From Roseovarius tolerans (GTDB taxonomy: Bacteria > Pseudomonadota > Alphaproteobacteria > Rhodobacterales > Rhodobacteraceae): a stretch of 64,000 nucleotides of DNA. The stretch spans positions 248,001-312,000 of the forward strand of contig NZ_FOBO01000001.1 in NCBI RefSeq assembly GCF_900109855.1, read 5' to 3'. A program made the translations under genes and the position numbers. Shown in pieces: positions 36,102 through 44,673 of this stretch. The first letter of the stretch is position 1. Every line of letters begins with the position of its first letter. The notes beneath the pieces were generated by a model. It saw only the letters and a program-made list of their open reading frames with translations. It was not told the DNA's origin and made no database searches.

Positions 36102-36953
36102 TCAGTCGAGAAACGCCTTTTCGACCACGTATTCCTTGGGGTCTGAATTAGCCCCTTCGCGCAGCCCGTAATCCTCCAGCATCTCCTTGATTTCGAGGTT
36201 GAACGCAAGGTTGCCGCAGACCATGGCGCGGTCGGTTTCTGGGGCGAGGGGGGCAACGCCCAGATCGGCGAACACCTCGCCCGAGCGCATCAGGTCGGTG
36301 ATACGGCCCATCTTTGGGCTCTCTTCGCGGGTGGTGGTGGGGTAGTAGCGCAGCTTGTCGGCAAAGCCTTCGCCGATCAGTTCAGCCAGCATTTCGTCGT
36401 TGCGGATGCTGTCGATCAACTCGGCCCCGTATTGCAATTCGCCCACCTCACGGCAGGTATGGGTGATGATCACCTCGTCGTAATCCTCATAGGTCTGCGG
36501 GTCGCGCAGCAGCGACGCGAAGGGGGCAAAGCCGGTGCCGGTGGCAAAGAGCCACAGCCGCTTGCCGGGCAGGAGCGCGTCATGCACCAGCGTGCCAACG
36601 GGTTTGGGGCGCAGGATGATCTCGTCGCCCACCTCGACATGCTGCAACCGCGAGGTCAGCGGGCCGTCCTGCACCTTGATCGAGTAGAATTCCAACTCGT
36701 CATCCCAGGACGGCGAGGCGATGGAATAGGCGCGCAGGAGCGGCTTTTCGCGGCCGGTTTTCTCGTCCGTCTGCATGAGGCCGATCATCACGAATTCGCC
36801 CGACCGAAACCGCAGCGAGGCGGGCCGGGTCACGCGGAACGAGAACAGCCGGTCGGTCCAGTGTTTCACCTCTGTCACGGTCTGAGCATCGGGAATCGCG
36901 AGGGTTTTGGGCGCTTTCGCGGTCGCTTGGGTCACGGCGGTCATCTCGTTCAT
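36102..36953 (-). CDS. fpr: Ferredoxin--NADP+ reductase
   Basis: 283 residues. FAD-binding RAYSIASPSWDDELEFYSIKV (RxYS motif), phosphate-binding GPLTSRLQHVEVGD, and NADP-binding ATGTGFAPFASLLRDP; the C-terminus EYVVEKAFLD is typical of bacterial subclass-I FPR. It moves electrons between NADPH and ferredoxin or flavodoxin. It is the last gene after cobA-DUF2849-cysI-cysH-DUF934 on the same strand, 67 bases behind, so it may supply reduced ferredoxin to the siroheme-dependent CysI, which has no CysJ partner here. Confidence 0.94.
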   Translation of the reverse strand: MNEMTAVTQATAKAPKTLAIPDAQTVTEVKHWTDRLFSFRVTRPASLRFRSGEFVMIGLMQTDEKTGREKPLLRAYSIASPSWDDELEFYSIKVQDGPLTSRLQHVEVGDEIILRPKPVGTLVHDALLPGKRLWLFATGTGFAPFASLLRDPQTYEDYDEVIITHTCREVGELQYGAELIDSIRNDEMLAELIGEGFADKLRYYPTTTREESPKMGRITDLMRSGEVFADLGVAPLAPETDRAMVCGNLAFNLEIKEMLEDYGLREGANSDPKEYVVEKAFLD

Positions 36954-37020
36954 GGTGTCAACTGCCGGTCATTTAAACCGACATCCTCTTCTAATCTTTG
37001 ATTCAGGTCAGGTGAAAGGG

Positions 37021-37437
37021 TTATTCTGCGGCGACGTGGCGCAGCCGTGATTGGTAGTCATGCGCCTGCCAGTTGGCGCGGGAGAGCCACTGATCCTCGG
37101 GCTGCCGGGCGGCCAGATCATCGGAAATCTCGACCTCGTCAAAGCCCGCACGCCGCGCCATGGCGTATTGATCAGCGATCACATGGCCATAGGCGCGCAG
37201 CCGACCGGTGTAGCCCATCAGGCGCAATTGCCGGGCGATGCTAAAGCCGCGCCCATCGGCGAAGCTGGGGAAATGGACCTTGATCATCTGCACGTCGGGC
37301 AGGCGACCGGCCAGTTCCAGCGGGTCTGCGCTGGAGGGCAGGGTGATGCCCACGCCCTTGCGGGCCTCTTCCAGAGGCACGATGGGGGTGGTCCAGGTCT
37401 CGGGGCCGAAGCCCGTGTCGGTGACGATGACAGTCAT
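37021..37437 (-). CDS. DUF934 protein, assimilatory sulfur operon
   Basis: About 138 residues from ATG 37437, overlapping the cysH stop (ATGA). The conserved core is VQMIKVHFPSFADGRGFSIARQLRLMGYTGRLRAYGHVIADQYAMARRAGFDEVEI, the DUF934 signature. The family is found almost only beside cysI/cysH and is thought to be an accessory of sulfite reduction, without known biochemistry. A longer frame up to 37758 lies inside cysH and is rejected. Confidence 0.92.
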   Translation of the reverse strand: MTVIVTDTGFGPETWTTPIVPLEEARKGVGITLPSSADPLELAGRLPDVQMIKVHFPSFADGRGFSIARQLRLMGYTGRLRAYGHVIADQYAMARRAGFDEVEISDDLAARQPEDQWLSRANWQAHDYQSRLRHVAAE

Positions 37438-38168
37438 GCGGAAACTCCTTTTCGCACCAGTTTGCCGTTCACAAAATGGATGCCACATTCGGTTTTGTCC
37501 TGATCGCGCCAGCGGCCAGATCTTGGGTCTTCGCCCGGTTTCACGGGCGTCGTGCAGGGCATGCAGCCGATCGAAGGATAACCCCGGCTGACCAGCGGAT
37601 GCCGGGGCAGGCGGTTTTCCTCCATGTAGGTTCGGATGTCGTCGCGGGCCCAATGGGCCAGCGGGTTGACCTTGATCCGATTGGTGCCTTCCTCGATCTC
37701 GAAGAAGTCGAGGGTGGCGCGGGTGCCGGTCTGATAGCGTTTGCGCCCGGTGATCCAACCGTCGAAACCGCTGAGAGCGCGTTGCAGGGGGCGGGTCTTG
37801 CGCAGGGCGCAGCAGGCGTCGGTATCGCGTCGATGCAGGGTGGCGTCGGGGTCTTGCGCCTTCAGCTCTGCGTCATCTGCGCGGATGATGCGCAGATCGC
37901 GTAGGTTGAGTCGCTCTGCCAGTTCCTGCTGATAGACCAGCGTCTCGGCAAAGAGCATCTCGGTGTCGATGAAGATCACCGGCGTCGCGGCCTGCGTGAC
38001 GGAGACCATGTGCAAGAGCACAACCGATTCGGCCCCGAAGCTGGAGACCAGCGCCAGCTTGCCCGCCTGGGGGTCGCGCAGCGCGTGCTCCAGCACCGAG
38101 ATCGCCGAGTGATGGCGATAGCGGTCGTTGAGCGCGCGCACCCGGGCGTACAGATCACTCTGCGGCAT
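37434..38168 (-). CDS. cysH: Adenylyl-sulfate (APS) reductase, thioredoxin-dependent CysH
   Basis: About 244 residues from ATG 38168. SSFGAESVVLLHM is the PP-loop-like substrate site. Cys pairs DACCALRK and GCMPCTTP are the CC ... CxxC ligands of a 4Fe-4S cluster, which marks APS reductases and is missing in PAPS reductases; ECGIHF carries the catalytic cysteine that forms the sulfite adduct. It reduces activated sulfate to sulfite using thioredoxin. It overlaps cysI by 14 bases and DUF934 by four, so the three are translationally linked. Confidence 0.95.
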   Translation of the reverse strand: MPQSDLYARVRALNDRYRHHSAISVLEHALRDPQAGKLALVSSFGAESVVLLHMVSVTQAATPVIFIDTEMLFAETLVYQQELAERLNLRDLRIIRADDAELKAQDPDATLHRRDTDACCALRKTRPLQRALSGFDGWITGRKRYQTGTRATLDFFEIEEGTNRIKVNPLAHWARDDIRTYMEENRLPRHPLVSRGYPSIGCMPCTTPVKPGEDPRSGRWRDQDKTECGIHFVNGKLVRKGVSA

Positions 38169-39825
38169 GGGCCCGGGCCTCGTGATCGTAGAGCGCGGAT
38201 TTGAACGGGGCGAGGCCGAGACGGTTGTACGCCTCAAGGAATGTCTCCTCGGGCCCCTCGCGCAGGTCGAGATAGGCGAAGATCAGACGCTCGATGGCGG
38301 GCACGATCTCGTCATAGGCGAAACCGGGCCCGGTGCGGGTGCCGATGGCCGTGCTTTCCGACGCATCGCCGCCGAGGGTGATCTGGTAGTTTTCCACCCC
38401 CGCGCGGTCGAGGCCGAGAATGCCGATATGGCCCACATGGTGATGCCCGCAGGCATTGATGCAGCCCGAGATCTTGATCTGGAGATGGCCCACGTCATGC
38501 TCGATCTTGAGCGCGTCCAGCCGGGTGGCGATGCCTTGGGCCACGGGGATCGAACGGGCGGTCGCGAGCGCGCAGTAATCCATGCCGGGGCAGGCGATGA
38601 TATCCGACGCGAGCCCGATATTGCCGGTGGCCAGCCCCGCCTCGCGCAGCGCGGCATGGACGGCCGGGATATCGGCCAGCGCCACATGCGGCAGCACGAG
38701 GTTCTGTGCATGGCTGGCGCGGATGTCATTGTGGCCGTAGCGTTCCGCCAGATCGGCGACGAGGCGCATCTGCGCGGCAGACGCGTCGCCCGGTGTCGCC
38801 CCATGCGCCTTGAGGCTGATGGTGACGATACCGTGATCGGCGTGCTTGTGCGGGACAATGTTCGTGTCTGCCCAGGCGCGGAACACCGGATCGGCATCGC
38901 GCGCGGCGTAATAGGCATGTGCGTCACGCTCGGGCAGGGTGGGGGTGACGAAGGCGGCGTTGATCCGGTCGAGCCAGACCTGATCGACGCCCGAAAAAGC
39001 CGCGCGACGGCGCGGGAACTCGGCCTCGACCAGATCGCGGATCTCATCGAGCCCGTTCTCATGCACGGTGATCTTGATCCGCGCCTTGTACTTGTTGTCG
39101 CGGCGGCCGAAACGGTTGTAGGTGGCAAGGATCGATTCGAGATAGGGCAGAAGGTCAGCGCGGGCCACGAAATCCTTGAGCAGTTTCGCGACCATCGGCG
39201 TGCGGCCCATGCCGCCGCCGACCCAGATCTCATAGCCGCGAACGCCGTCACGCTCGACGATCTTGACGCCGATATCGTGGCTTTTCATCACCGCGCGGTC
39301 AGAGTCGCTGGCGATCACAGCGATCTTGAACTTTCGCGGCAGGAACTGGAATTCCGGGTGGTCCGTGGACCATTGCCGGATTAGTTCGGCCACCGGGCGC
39401 GGATCCTCCAGCTCATCCGCCGCGGCGCCTGCGAAGTGGTCCGAGGTCACGTTGCGGATGGTGTTGCCGGAGGTCTGGATGGCGTGCATGTCGACCTCGG
39501 CCAGCGCGTCGAGCATGTCGGGAATATCGCGCAGTTGCGGCCAGTTATACTGGATATTGGTACGGGTGGTGAAATGGCCGTAGCCCTTGTCCCACCGCTC
39601 GGCCAGATAGGCCAGCTGGCGCAGTTTCGCCGGGTCGAGCGAGCCGTAAGGGATCGCCACGCGCAGCATGTAGGCGTGCAGTTGCAGGTAGAGCCCGTTC
39701 ATCAGGCGCAGCGGCTTGAACTCGTCCTCGGTCAGGCTTCCGTCGATCCGACGCTCGACCTGGGCGCGGAACTGTCGGTTGCGTTCTGCAATAAAAGCGG
39801 GGTCGAAGTCGTTGTATTGATACAT
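38155..39825 (-). CDS. cysI: Sulfite/nitrite reductase, siroheme 4Fe-4S (assimilatory CysI-type)
   Basis: 556 residues in two pseudo-repeats: the N-terminal ferredoxin-like half has GHFTTRTNIQYNWPQLRDIPDMLDAL, with Arg residues that bind siroheme, and the C-terminal half has CPGMDYCALATARS and ISGCINACGHHHVGHIG, giving the four Cys of the 4Fe-4S/siroheme centre. It performs the six-electron reduction of sulfite to sulfide; a nitrite role is possible by homology but operon context favours sulfite. No flavoprotein CysJ is present, so the donor is probably ferredoxin via the adjacent fpr. Confidence 0.93.
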   Translation of the reverse strand: MYQYNDFDPAFIAERNRQFRAQVERRIDGSLTEDEFKPLRLMNGLYLQLHAYMLRVAIPYGSLDPAKLRQLAYLAERWDKGYGHFTTRTNIQYNWPQLRDIPDMLDALAEVDMHAIQTSGNTIRNVTSDHFAGAAADELEDPRPVAELIRQWSTDHPEFQFLPRKFKIAVIASDSDRAVMKSHDIGVKIVERDGVRGYEIWVGGGMGRTPMVAKLLKDFVARADLLPYLESILATYNRFGRRDNKYKARIKITVHENGLDEIRDLVEAEFPRRRAAFSGVDQVWLDRINAAFVTPTLPERDAHAYYAARDADPVFRAWADTNIVPHKHADHGIVTISLKAHGATPGDASAAQMRLVADLAERYGHNDIRASHAQNLVLPHVALADIPAVHAALREAGLATGNIGLASDIIACPGMDYCALATARSIPVAQGIATRLDALKIEHDVGHLQIKISGCINACGHHHVGHIGILGLDRAGVENYQITLGGDASESTAIGTRTGPGFAYDEIVPAIERLIFAYLDLREGPEETFLEAYNRLGLAPFKSALYDHEARAHAAE

Positions 39826-39852
39826 GGTTTTCTCCTGCGCGTGTCGCGTGGG

Positions 39853-40164
39853 TCAGGCGCGGTTCAGGCCGTCGGCCTGTTTACCGTGGAAAAGGTTCGA
39901 GGGTCCGGTGCGCCGGAAATCCTCGCGGAAATGGGTGGGCTCGGGACCGTCGGGGCCGGGGCGCATATCGGCGAGATAGGCGCCGACGATTTCGTTCGCG
40001 CGAGCTTGTGCCTGCAAAAGGCGATAGTCGGCATCGGCCTCGTCGGTCAGTACCTCGGCCTCTGACAGATGCCGAGTCCATTGGTCATCAGCGGTGAGGT
40101 AGACGACATCGCCCTCGATGAGGGCATTGGCGGTCACGACCTTGGGGGTAAAGTCTCGGGGCAT
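39853..40164 (-). CDS. DUF2849 protein, assimilatory sulfur operon
   Basis: About 103 residues from ATG 40164, one base after the cobA stop codon. KVVTANALIEGDVVYLTADDQWTRHLSEAEVL is the DUF2849 signature. The family occurs between cobA/cysG and cysI in alphaproteobacteria. Small, soluble and without cysteines; probably an accessory of sulfite reductase, but no role has been shown. The in-frame extension to 40194 lies in cobA and is rejected. Confidence 0.9.
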   Translation of the reverse strand: MPRDFTPKVVTANALIEGDVVYLTADDQWTRHLSEAEVLTDEADADYRLLQAQARANEIVGAYLADMRPGPDGPEPTHFREDFRRTGPSNLFHGKQADGLNRA

Positions 40165-40165
40165 G

Positions 40166-40936
40166 TCAGGCAAGCTCCTGTTTCGATTGGACAAGTGCCA
40201 CTTCGGCGGCGCGGGGCGCGAGGCCGAGGAAGGTGAGCGCGGGGCCGGTGAGATTTGCCTCGGCCAGATCGGCGGGCAGCCGCTCCAGCGTGGTGGAGAG
40301 CACGCGCTGATCGGGGCGCGAGGCGTTCTCGATCACGGTGACGGGCATGGCGCGGTCGGCCCCGTGCATGATCAGGCGGCCCTGGATGAAGCGGGCGGAT
40401 TTCTTGCCCATGTAGAGCGCCGCAACCTCGCCGGGCCGGGCCAGCGTGCGCCAGTCGTGATCGGCAAAGCCCTTCATGTCGTGGCCGGTGAGAAAGCGCA
40501 CCGCGGCGTTGCGGCCGCGTTTGGTCAGGCTTTGGCCGATGGCGGCGACCGAGGCGGAGGCGGCGGTGATGCCGGGCACGACATGCCAGTCGATGCCAGC
40601 GGCGGTGATCGCGTCGAGTTCTTCATCAAGCCGGCCGAAGACGGTGGGATCGCCACCTTTGAGACGGACGACGCGCGCGCCGGTGAGGGCCTGTGCGACG
40701 ATCAGGCCGTTGATGTCATCCTGCGACATGGAGGGGCCGAAGCCTTCCTTTCCTGCGTTGAGGCGTTGCGCGTCGGGGTTGGCCAGATCGAGGATGTCGC
40801 GGGCGACCAGCCGGTCATGGATCACCACATCGGCCTGTTGCAGCGCGCGCAGGGCCTTGACGGTGAGCAGGTCGGGGTCGCCGGGGCCTGCGCCGACAAA
40901 GGCGACGGTGCCGGGGTGGAGCGTGTTGAGGGACAT
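40166..40936 (-). CDS. cobA: Uroporphyrinogen-III C-methyltransferase
   Basis: 256 residues with VAFVGAGPGDPDLLTVKALRALQQADVVIHDRLV, GEGF-like stretch NAGKEGFGPSMSQDDIN, VRLKGGDPTVFGRLDEE and VVPGITAASA, the SUMT signatures. It adds two methyl groups from SAM to uroporphyrinogen III, giving precorrin-2 for siroheme and cobalamin. It is a single-domain enzyme without the dehydrogenase/ferrochelatase part of CysG. First gene of the sulfur operon, so siroheme supply is coupled to CysI production. Confidence 0.94.
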   Translation of the reverse strand: MSLNTLHPGTVAFVGAGPGDPDLLTVKALRALQQADVVIHDRLVARDILDLANPDAQRLNAGKEGFGPSMSQDDINGLIVAQALTGARVVRLKGGDPTVFGRLDEELDAITAAGIDWHVVPGITAASASVAAIGQSLTKRGRNAAVRFLTGHDMKGFADHDWRTLARPGEVAALYMGKKSARFIQGRLIMHGADRAMPVTVIENASRPDQRVLSTTLERLPADLAEANLTGPALTFLGLAPRAAEVALVQSKQELA

Positions 40937-40978
40937 GGCGCGGCCTTCTGCATGCGGTTTGACTTCACCTGCAATATA

Positions 40979-41062
40979 GGAAATATTCCCGGTCGAACGC
41001 CATATGGCCGCGTTAATAAGGACATATGTTCCTGTCGTCGTGGCGGTTGGGTTGAATATTCC
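40979..41062. promoter_or_regulatory. Near-palindromic operators between cobA and the Lrp-type gene
   Basis: Three related sites in the 146-base divergent gap: GGAA-ATA-TTCC (40979-40989), AGGACATATGTTCCT (41019-41033, near-perfect palindrome) and GAATATTC (41054-41061, perfect). All carry GGA/TTCC-type ends around an AT core. They are good candidates for binding by the adjacent Lrp/AsnC regulator. Confidence 0.5.
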
Positions 41063-41082
41063 ATCGGAAAGGGAAACTTGGA

Positions 41083-41544
41083 ATGACTGTCCGTCTCGAC
41101 GATCTTGATCGGAAAATCCTCGTGCAGTTGCAGGAGGACGGGGGGCAATCGCTGGACGATATCGCCAAGGCCGTGGGCAGTTCCAAGACGCCCGTGTGGA
41201 ACCGGATCCGCAAGATGCGCGAGGGCGGGGTGATCCGACAGCAGACCTATCTGCTGGATGCCGAGGCGCTTGGGTTTGAGGCGTGTTTCTTTGTCCTGAT
41301 CCGCACGTCAGAGCATGATGCGGGCTGGCAGGGGCAGTTTCTGAATGCGCTTAATGCCCGGCCCGAGGTGATGGAGGCGCATCGGCTGGCGGGGGATATC
41401 GACTATATCCTCAAGGTGCGGGTGGCCAATGCGCGGGCCTATGACGTGTTCTATCAGGCGCTGATTTCGGAGGTGAAGGTGCATAACGTCACGGCGCTGT
41501 TGTCGATGGAAGAGATCAAATCCACGACGATACTTCCGATTTGA
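41083..41544 (+). CDS. Lrp/AsnC family transcriptional regulator, divergent from the sulfur operon
   Basis: 153 residues. N-terminal AsnC-type winged helix: LDDLDRKILVQLQEDGGQSLDDIAKAVGSSKTPVWNRIRKMREGGVI. The C-terminal RAM domain (about 70-150: RPEVMEAHRLAGDIDYILKVRVANARAYDVFYQALI) senses small effectors and forms octamers. It is divergent from cobA-cysIH with palindromic sites in the gap, which makes it the likely regulator of the sulfur genes and of itself; cysteine or a derived metabolite is a natural effector candidate, by inference only. Confidence 0.92.
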   Translation: MTVRLDDLDRKILVQLQEDGGQSLDDIAKAVGSSKTPVWNRIRKMREGGVIRQQTYLLDAEALGFEACFFVLIRTSEHDAGWQGQFLNALNARPEVMEAHRLAGDIDYILKVRVANARAYDVFYQALISEVKVHNVTALLSMEEIKSTTILPI

Positions 41545-41546
41545 TA

Positions 41547-42308
41547 TCAATCGGTTGTGGGGTGTTCCTCAAGTGCCGAGATGATCGGTGAGAAGTCGGC
41601 GGATTTGAGGCTCGCGCCGCCGACGAGTGCGCCGTCGACATTTGACGTGGCGAAGAGTTCGTCGGCATTGGCGGGCTTGACCGAGCCGCCATAGAGCAGG
41701 CGGATGGCGTTGGCTTCGGGCTCGCCCAGAAGATCCTTGAGGCGAGCGCGCAGGAAATCATGCACTTCGGCGATCTGGGCGGTGCTGGGGGTGAGGCCGG
41801 TGCCGATGGCCCAGACGGGCTCGTAGGCGATGACGATGTTGGTACCGGTTGCGCCGTCGGGCAGTGATGTGTCGAGTTGGGTGGCGATCACGTCGAGGGT
41901 TTGCGCGGCCTCGCGCTGTGCAAGGGTCTCGCCAAGGCAGATCACGGCGGTGAGGCCTACGGACCAAGCGGCAAGCGCCTTTGCGGCCACCAAATCGCTG
42001 GTTTCATTGTGATTTTCGCGGCGCTCGGAATGGCCGAGCAGGACCGCCGTGGCCCCTGCATCGGCCAGCATCGGGGCGGAGATGTCGCCAGTATGCGCGC
42101 CGGAGGGGGCGCTGTGGCAGTCCTGTCCGCCAATCATCAGCGGGCTGTCGGCGGTGAGGGCGGCGGCCTGCACGATCAGGGTGGCAGGCGGGCAGATCAG
42201 GATGTCGACGCGAGGGTTATGATGCGCGGTGGTGAGGGTCTGCAATTCGCCGAGGCTGGCATTGGTGCCGTTCATCTTCCAATTGCCTGCGGCGAGCTTG
42301 CGTTTCAT
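41547..42308 (-). CDS. tpiA: Triosephosphate isomerase
   Basis: 253 residues. [12 protein letters not shown] (catalytic Lys and Asn), LGHSERR (catalytic His), [13 protein letters not shown] (catalytic Glu in loop 6) and [15 protein letters not shown] are all intact. It interconverts glyceraldehyde-3-phosphate and dihydroxyacetone phosphate. Convergent with the Lrp-type gene, with only two bases between the stop codons. Probably a single-gene unit. Confidence 0.97.
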   Translation of the reverse strand: MKRKLAAGNWKMNGTNASLGELQTLTTAHHNPRVDILICPPATLIVQAAALTADSPLMIGGQDCHSAPSGAHTGDISAPMLADAGATAVLLGHSERRENHNETSDLVAAKALAAWSVGLTAVICLGETLAQREAAQTLDVIATQLDTSLPDGATGTNIVIAYEPVWAIGTGLTPSTAQIAEVHDFLRARLKDLLGEPEANAIRLLYGGSVKPANADELFATSNVDGALVGGASLKSADFSPIISALEEHPTTD

Positions 42309-42360
42309 GCACTCATGACCCTGATTATGGTTTTTGAAACAATGGGCTGCGAGCCGAAGC

Positions 42361-42711
42361 TCACATGCCTTCGAACTTGATCGACTCGCCGCAGCCGCAG
42401 GCCTCGGTCACGTTCGGGTTGTTGAACACGAACCCGGATTCCAGCAGCGAGGTCTGGTAGTCGATCTCGGTGCCGAAGAGGAACATCTGTGCCATCGGCG
42501 CGATCATCACACGCGCGCCGTCCTGTTCGACCACTTCGTCATGGGGGTCGACTTCGGTCACATACTCCATCGTGTATTCCATGCCCGCGCAGCCGCCCTT
42601 CTTGACGCCGATGCGCAAGCCCTGATGGCCGTCCCGGCCCATCAGTTTCGCGATCTGCGTGGCGGCGGTAGGGGTCATCGAGACCGCCTGCTTTCCGGGG
42701 ATGCCAAACAT
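42361..42711 (-). CDS. sufA: A-type iron-sulfur carrier (SufA/IscA family)
   Basis: 116 residues. [21 protein letters not shown] and the C-terminal [13 protein letters not shown] give the three conserved cysteines (one internal, then the CGC pair) that hold the cluster. These proteins hand 4Fe-4S clusters to apo-enzymes. It follows sufT on the same strand, 29 bases on. The rest of the suf operon is not in this window, so the SufA label is by context and similarity; ErpA or IscA are alternatives. Confidence 0.88.
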   Translation of the reverse strand: MFGIPGKQAVSMTPTAATQIAKLMGRDGHQGLRIGVKKGGCAGMEYTMEYVTEVDPHDEVVEQDGARVMIAPMAQMFLFGTEIDYQTSLLESGFVFNNPNVTEACGCGESIKFEGM

Positions 42712-42740
42712 GAGGTTTGCCTTTCAGTCGCTTGGTTTCG

Positions 42741-43103
42741 TTACATGAAACCCAGTTCAAGCCGGGCTTCGTCGCTCATCATGTCCATGCCCCAGGGCGG
42801 CTCCCAGACGAGGTGCACATCGACTTGCTTGACGCCCGCCAGCGGCTCGATCGCCTCGGCGACCCAGCCGGGCATTTCGCCTGCGACCGGGCAGCCCGGC
42901 GCGGTCAGGGTCATGGTGACGTTGATCGCGTTTTCACCATCAATATCAATCGTATAGATCAAGCCAAGGTCGTAGATGTTGACCGGGATCTCGGGGTCAT
43001 AGACGCCACGGCACGCCTCGACCACCTGATCGTAGAGCGGGTGGTCGGTGCTGGAGGGGGCGATGAGAGGGGCCCCTTCAAGCGGCTCGGATGAATTCAT
43101 CAT
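42741..43103 (-). CDS. sufT: SUF system Fe-S assembly protein SufT (DUF59/MIP18)
   Basis: 120 residues. VVEACRGVYDPEIPVNIYDLGLIYTIDI is the DUF59 signature and MTLTAPGCPVAGEMPGWV carries its conserved Cys. SufT acts in maturation of Fe-S proteins, mainly when demand is high. Pairs with the A-type carrier downstream. ATG 43103 and ATG 43100 are adjacent possible starts. The usual sufBCDS genes are absent upstream; a RimB-RimK fusion is there instead. Confidence 0.9.
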   Translation of the reverse strand: MMNSSEPLEGAPLIAPSSTDHPLYDQVVEACRGVYDPEIPVNIYDLGLIYTIDIDGENAINVTMTLTAPGCPVAGEMPGWVAEAIEPLAGVKQVDVHLVWEPPWGMDMMSDEARLELGFM

Positions 43104-43187
43104 GATCGTGTCCTGCGGTTATCCTGAGCAAACATATAAGTTTTATAAACCCTCACGTCCAGAGGGGCGGTTGCATGCGACCCGGGC

Positions 43188-44606
43188 CTAGCCGTCAGAT
43201 TTTCCAGCCGACTTGCGGCGGCGGACCGGGGCGGGACGCACCCGCGCCTCGATCATGTCATAGAGCGCGCCGGTGATGTTCTTGCCGGTGGAGCCCTCGA
43301 TGCCCTCGAAGCCGGGGGAGGAATTCACTTCCAGCACCTTGGGTCCGGTTTCGGAGCGCAGGAGATCGACGCCCGCCATGTTGAGGTCGAACACCCGCGC
43401 TGCGCGAATGGCCGTGTCGCGTTCTGCCTTGGTGATGCGCACCGATTTGGCTGAGCCGCCGCGATGCAGGTTGGAGCGGAAATCACCCTCGGCGCCGGTG
43501 CGTTTCATCGAGGCCACGACTTTGCCGCCGATCACGAGGCAACGGATATCCTCGCCCGCCGCTTCCTTGACGAAATCCTGTACGAGGAAATTGGCCTTGA
43601 GACCGCGAAAGGCGTCGATCACCGATTCGGCGGCCTTCTTGGTTTCGGCCAGCACCACGCCCTTGCCTTGTGTCGATTCGAGCAGTTTGACGATCAGAGG
43701 CGCCGTGCCGACGAGGCCCATGAGGTTGGCGGTGTCCTTGGGGGAGGCGGCGAAGGCGGTGTTGGGCATGCCCACTTGCGCGCGCGCCATCAGCTGATGG
43801 GCGTAAAGCTTGTCGCGGCTGGCGATGATGCCCGCCGAGGTGTTGACGCTGTAGGTGCCGATGGTTTCGAACTGGCGAATGACGGCGGCCCCGTAGGCGG
43901 TGACCGAGGCCCCGATGCGCGGCACCACCGCGTCATAGCGCGGCAGGCGTTTGCCGTCGTAATGCACTTCCGGTGCCAGTGCGTTGATCGCCATGTAGCA
44001 GCGCGTGGTGTCGATCACCTCGACGGTGTGGCCGCGGGATTCGCCTTCCTCGACAAGGCGGCGGGTGGAGTAGTTGTTCTCGCGGCTGAGCACGGCAATG
44101 CGGAGCGCGCGTTTGGGCTGTGCGGCGCGCATCTTCGAGGTGTGATAGACGTCATAGCTGAGTTCGGGCTGCAGGAAGCGGTCGGTGGCGACGATGGAGA
44201 TGTGATCCTTGAGCGCCTGCCGCCCGAGCAGCATGCGCGAGGCCATGGTCGAGCGGTTGGTGAGGGTGATCTCGATCGGCCAGCTGTCGCCGTTCACCGA
44301 CAAGGTGCTCTGGATGACGTAGCGCAATTCGCGCTCGCCATTCGAGGAGGCCACCTCGCGCCGGTCGAGAATGGTGGCGGAGCAGGGGATGATCAGATCG
44401 TCGCGGCCCGGAATCGGGTGTACGGTGAAACGCACCTTGGGTTTCGCGGACGGCCCGAAGGTTTCGATGTCGAAGGCATGCAGTGCTGAAGTGCGCGCGC
44501 CGGTATCGACCTTGGCCTTCAATGCGGGCACGCCCAGATCGGGGAGCGAAATCCATTCCTCCCAGCCGAATTGGAGGGGCTGGGGCGTGTCTGGCGTATC
44601 GCTCAT
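43188..44606 (-). CDS. Fused RimB-like retropepsin and RimK-type glutamate ligase
   Basis: 472 residues, two domains. N-terminal (about 12-150): ATP-dependent Zn-protease-like/RimB fold with the aspartyl-protease motif [13 protein letters not shown] (D34) and LLGRQAL. C-terminal (about 165-460): ATP-grasp ligase with [62 protein letters not shown] and [14 protein letters not shown]. RimK adds glutamates to ribosomal protein S6, and RimB proteins act in the opposite direction on the tail. Both activities in one chain would write and trim the same modification. Basic C-terminal tail. No rimA-like gene is adjacent. Confidence 0.9.
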   Translation of the reverse strand: MSDTPDTPQPLQFGWEEWISLPDLGVPALKAKVDTGARTSALHAFDIETFGPSAKPKVRFTVHPIPGRDDLIIPCSATILDRREVASSNGERELRYVIQSTLSVNGDSWPIEITLTNRSTMASRMLLGRQALKDHISIVATDRFLQPELSYDVYHTSKMRAAQPKRALRIAVLSRENNYSTRRLVEEGESRGHTVEVIDTTRCYMAINALAPEVHYDGKRLPRYDAVVPRIGASVTAYGAAVIRQFETIGTYSVNTSAGIIASRDKLYAHQLMARAQVGMPNTAFAASPKDTANLMGLVGTAPLIVKLLESTQGKGVVLAETKKAAESVIDAFRGLKANFLVQDFVKEAAGEDIRCLVIGGKVVASMKRTGAEGDFRSNLHRGGSAKSVRITKAERDTAIRAARVFDLNMAGVDLLRSETGPKVLEVNSSPGFEGIEGSTGKNITGALYDMIEARVRPAPVRRRKSAGKSDG

Positions 44607-44673
44607 GGGCTATGGCTCCTTGTCATGGGCGCGGATTCGTCGGATATGACCTGTCTCGCGCTATGGGGCCAAG

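Noticed and set aside
38128-39384. 418-residue plus-strand frame over cysI
   Set aside because: Coding shadow; cysI carries all siroheme/Fe-S ligands on the other strand.
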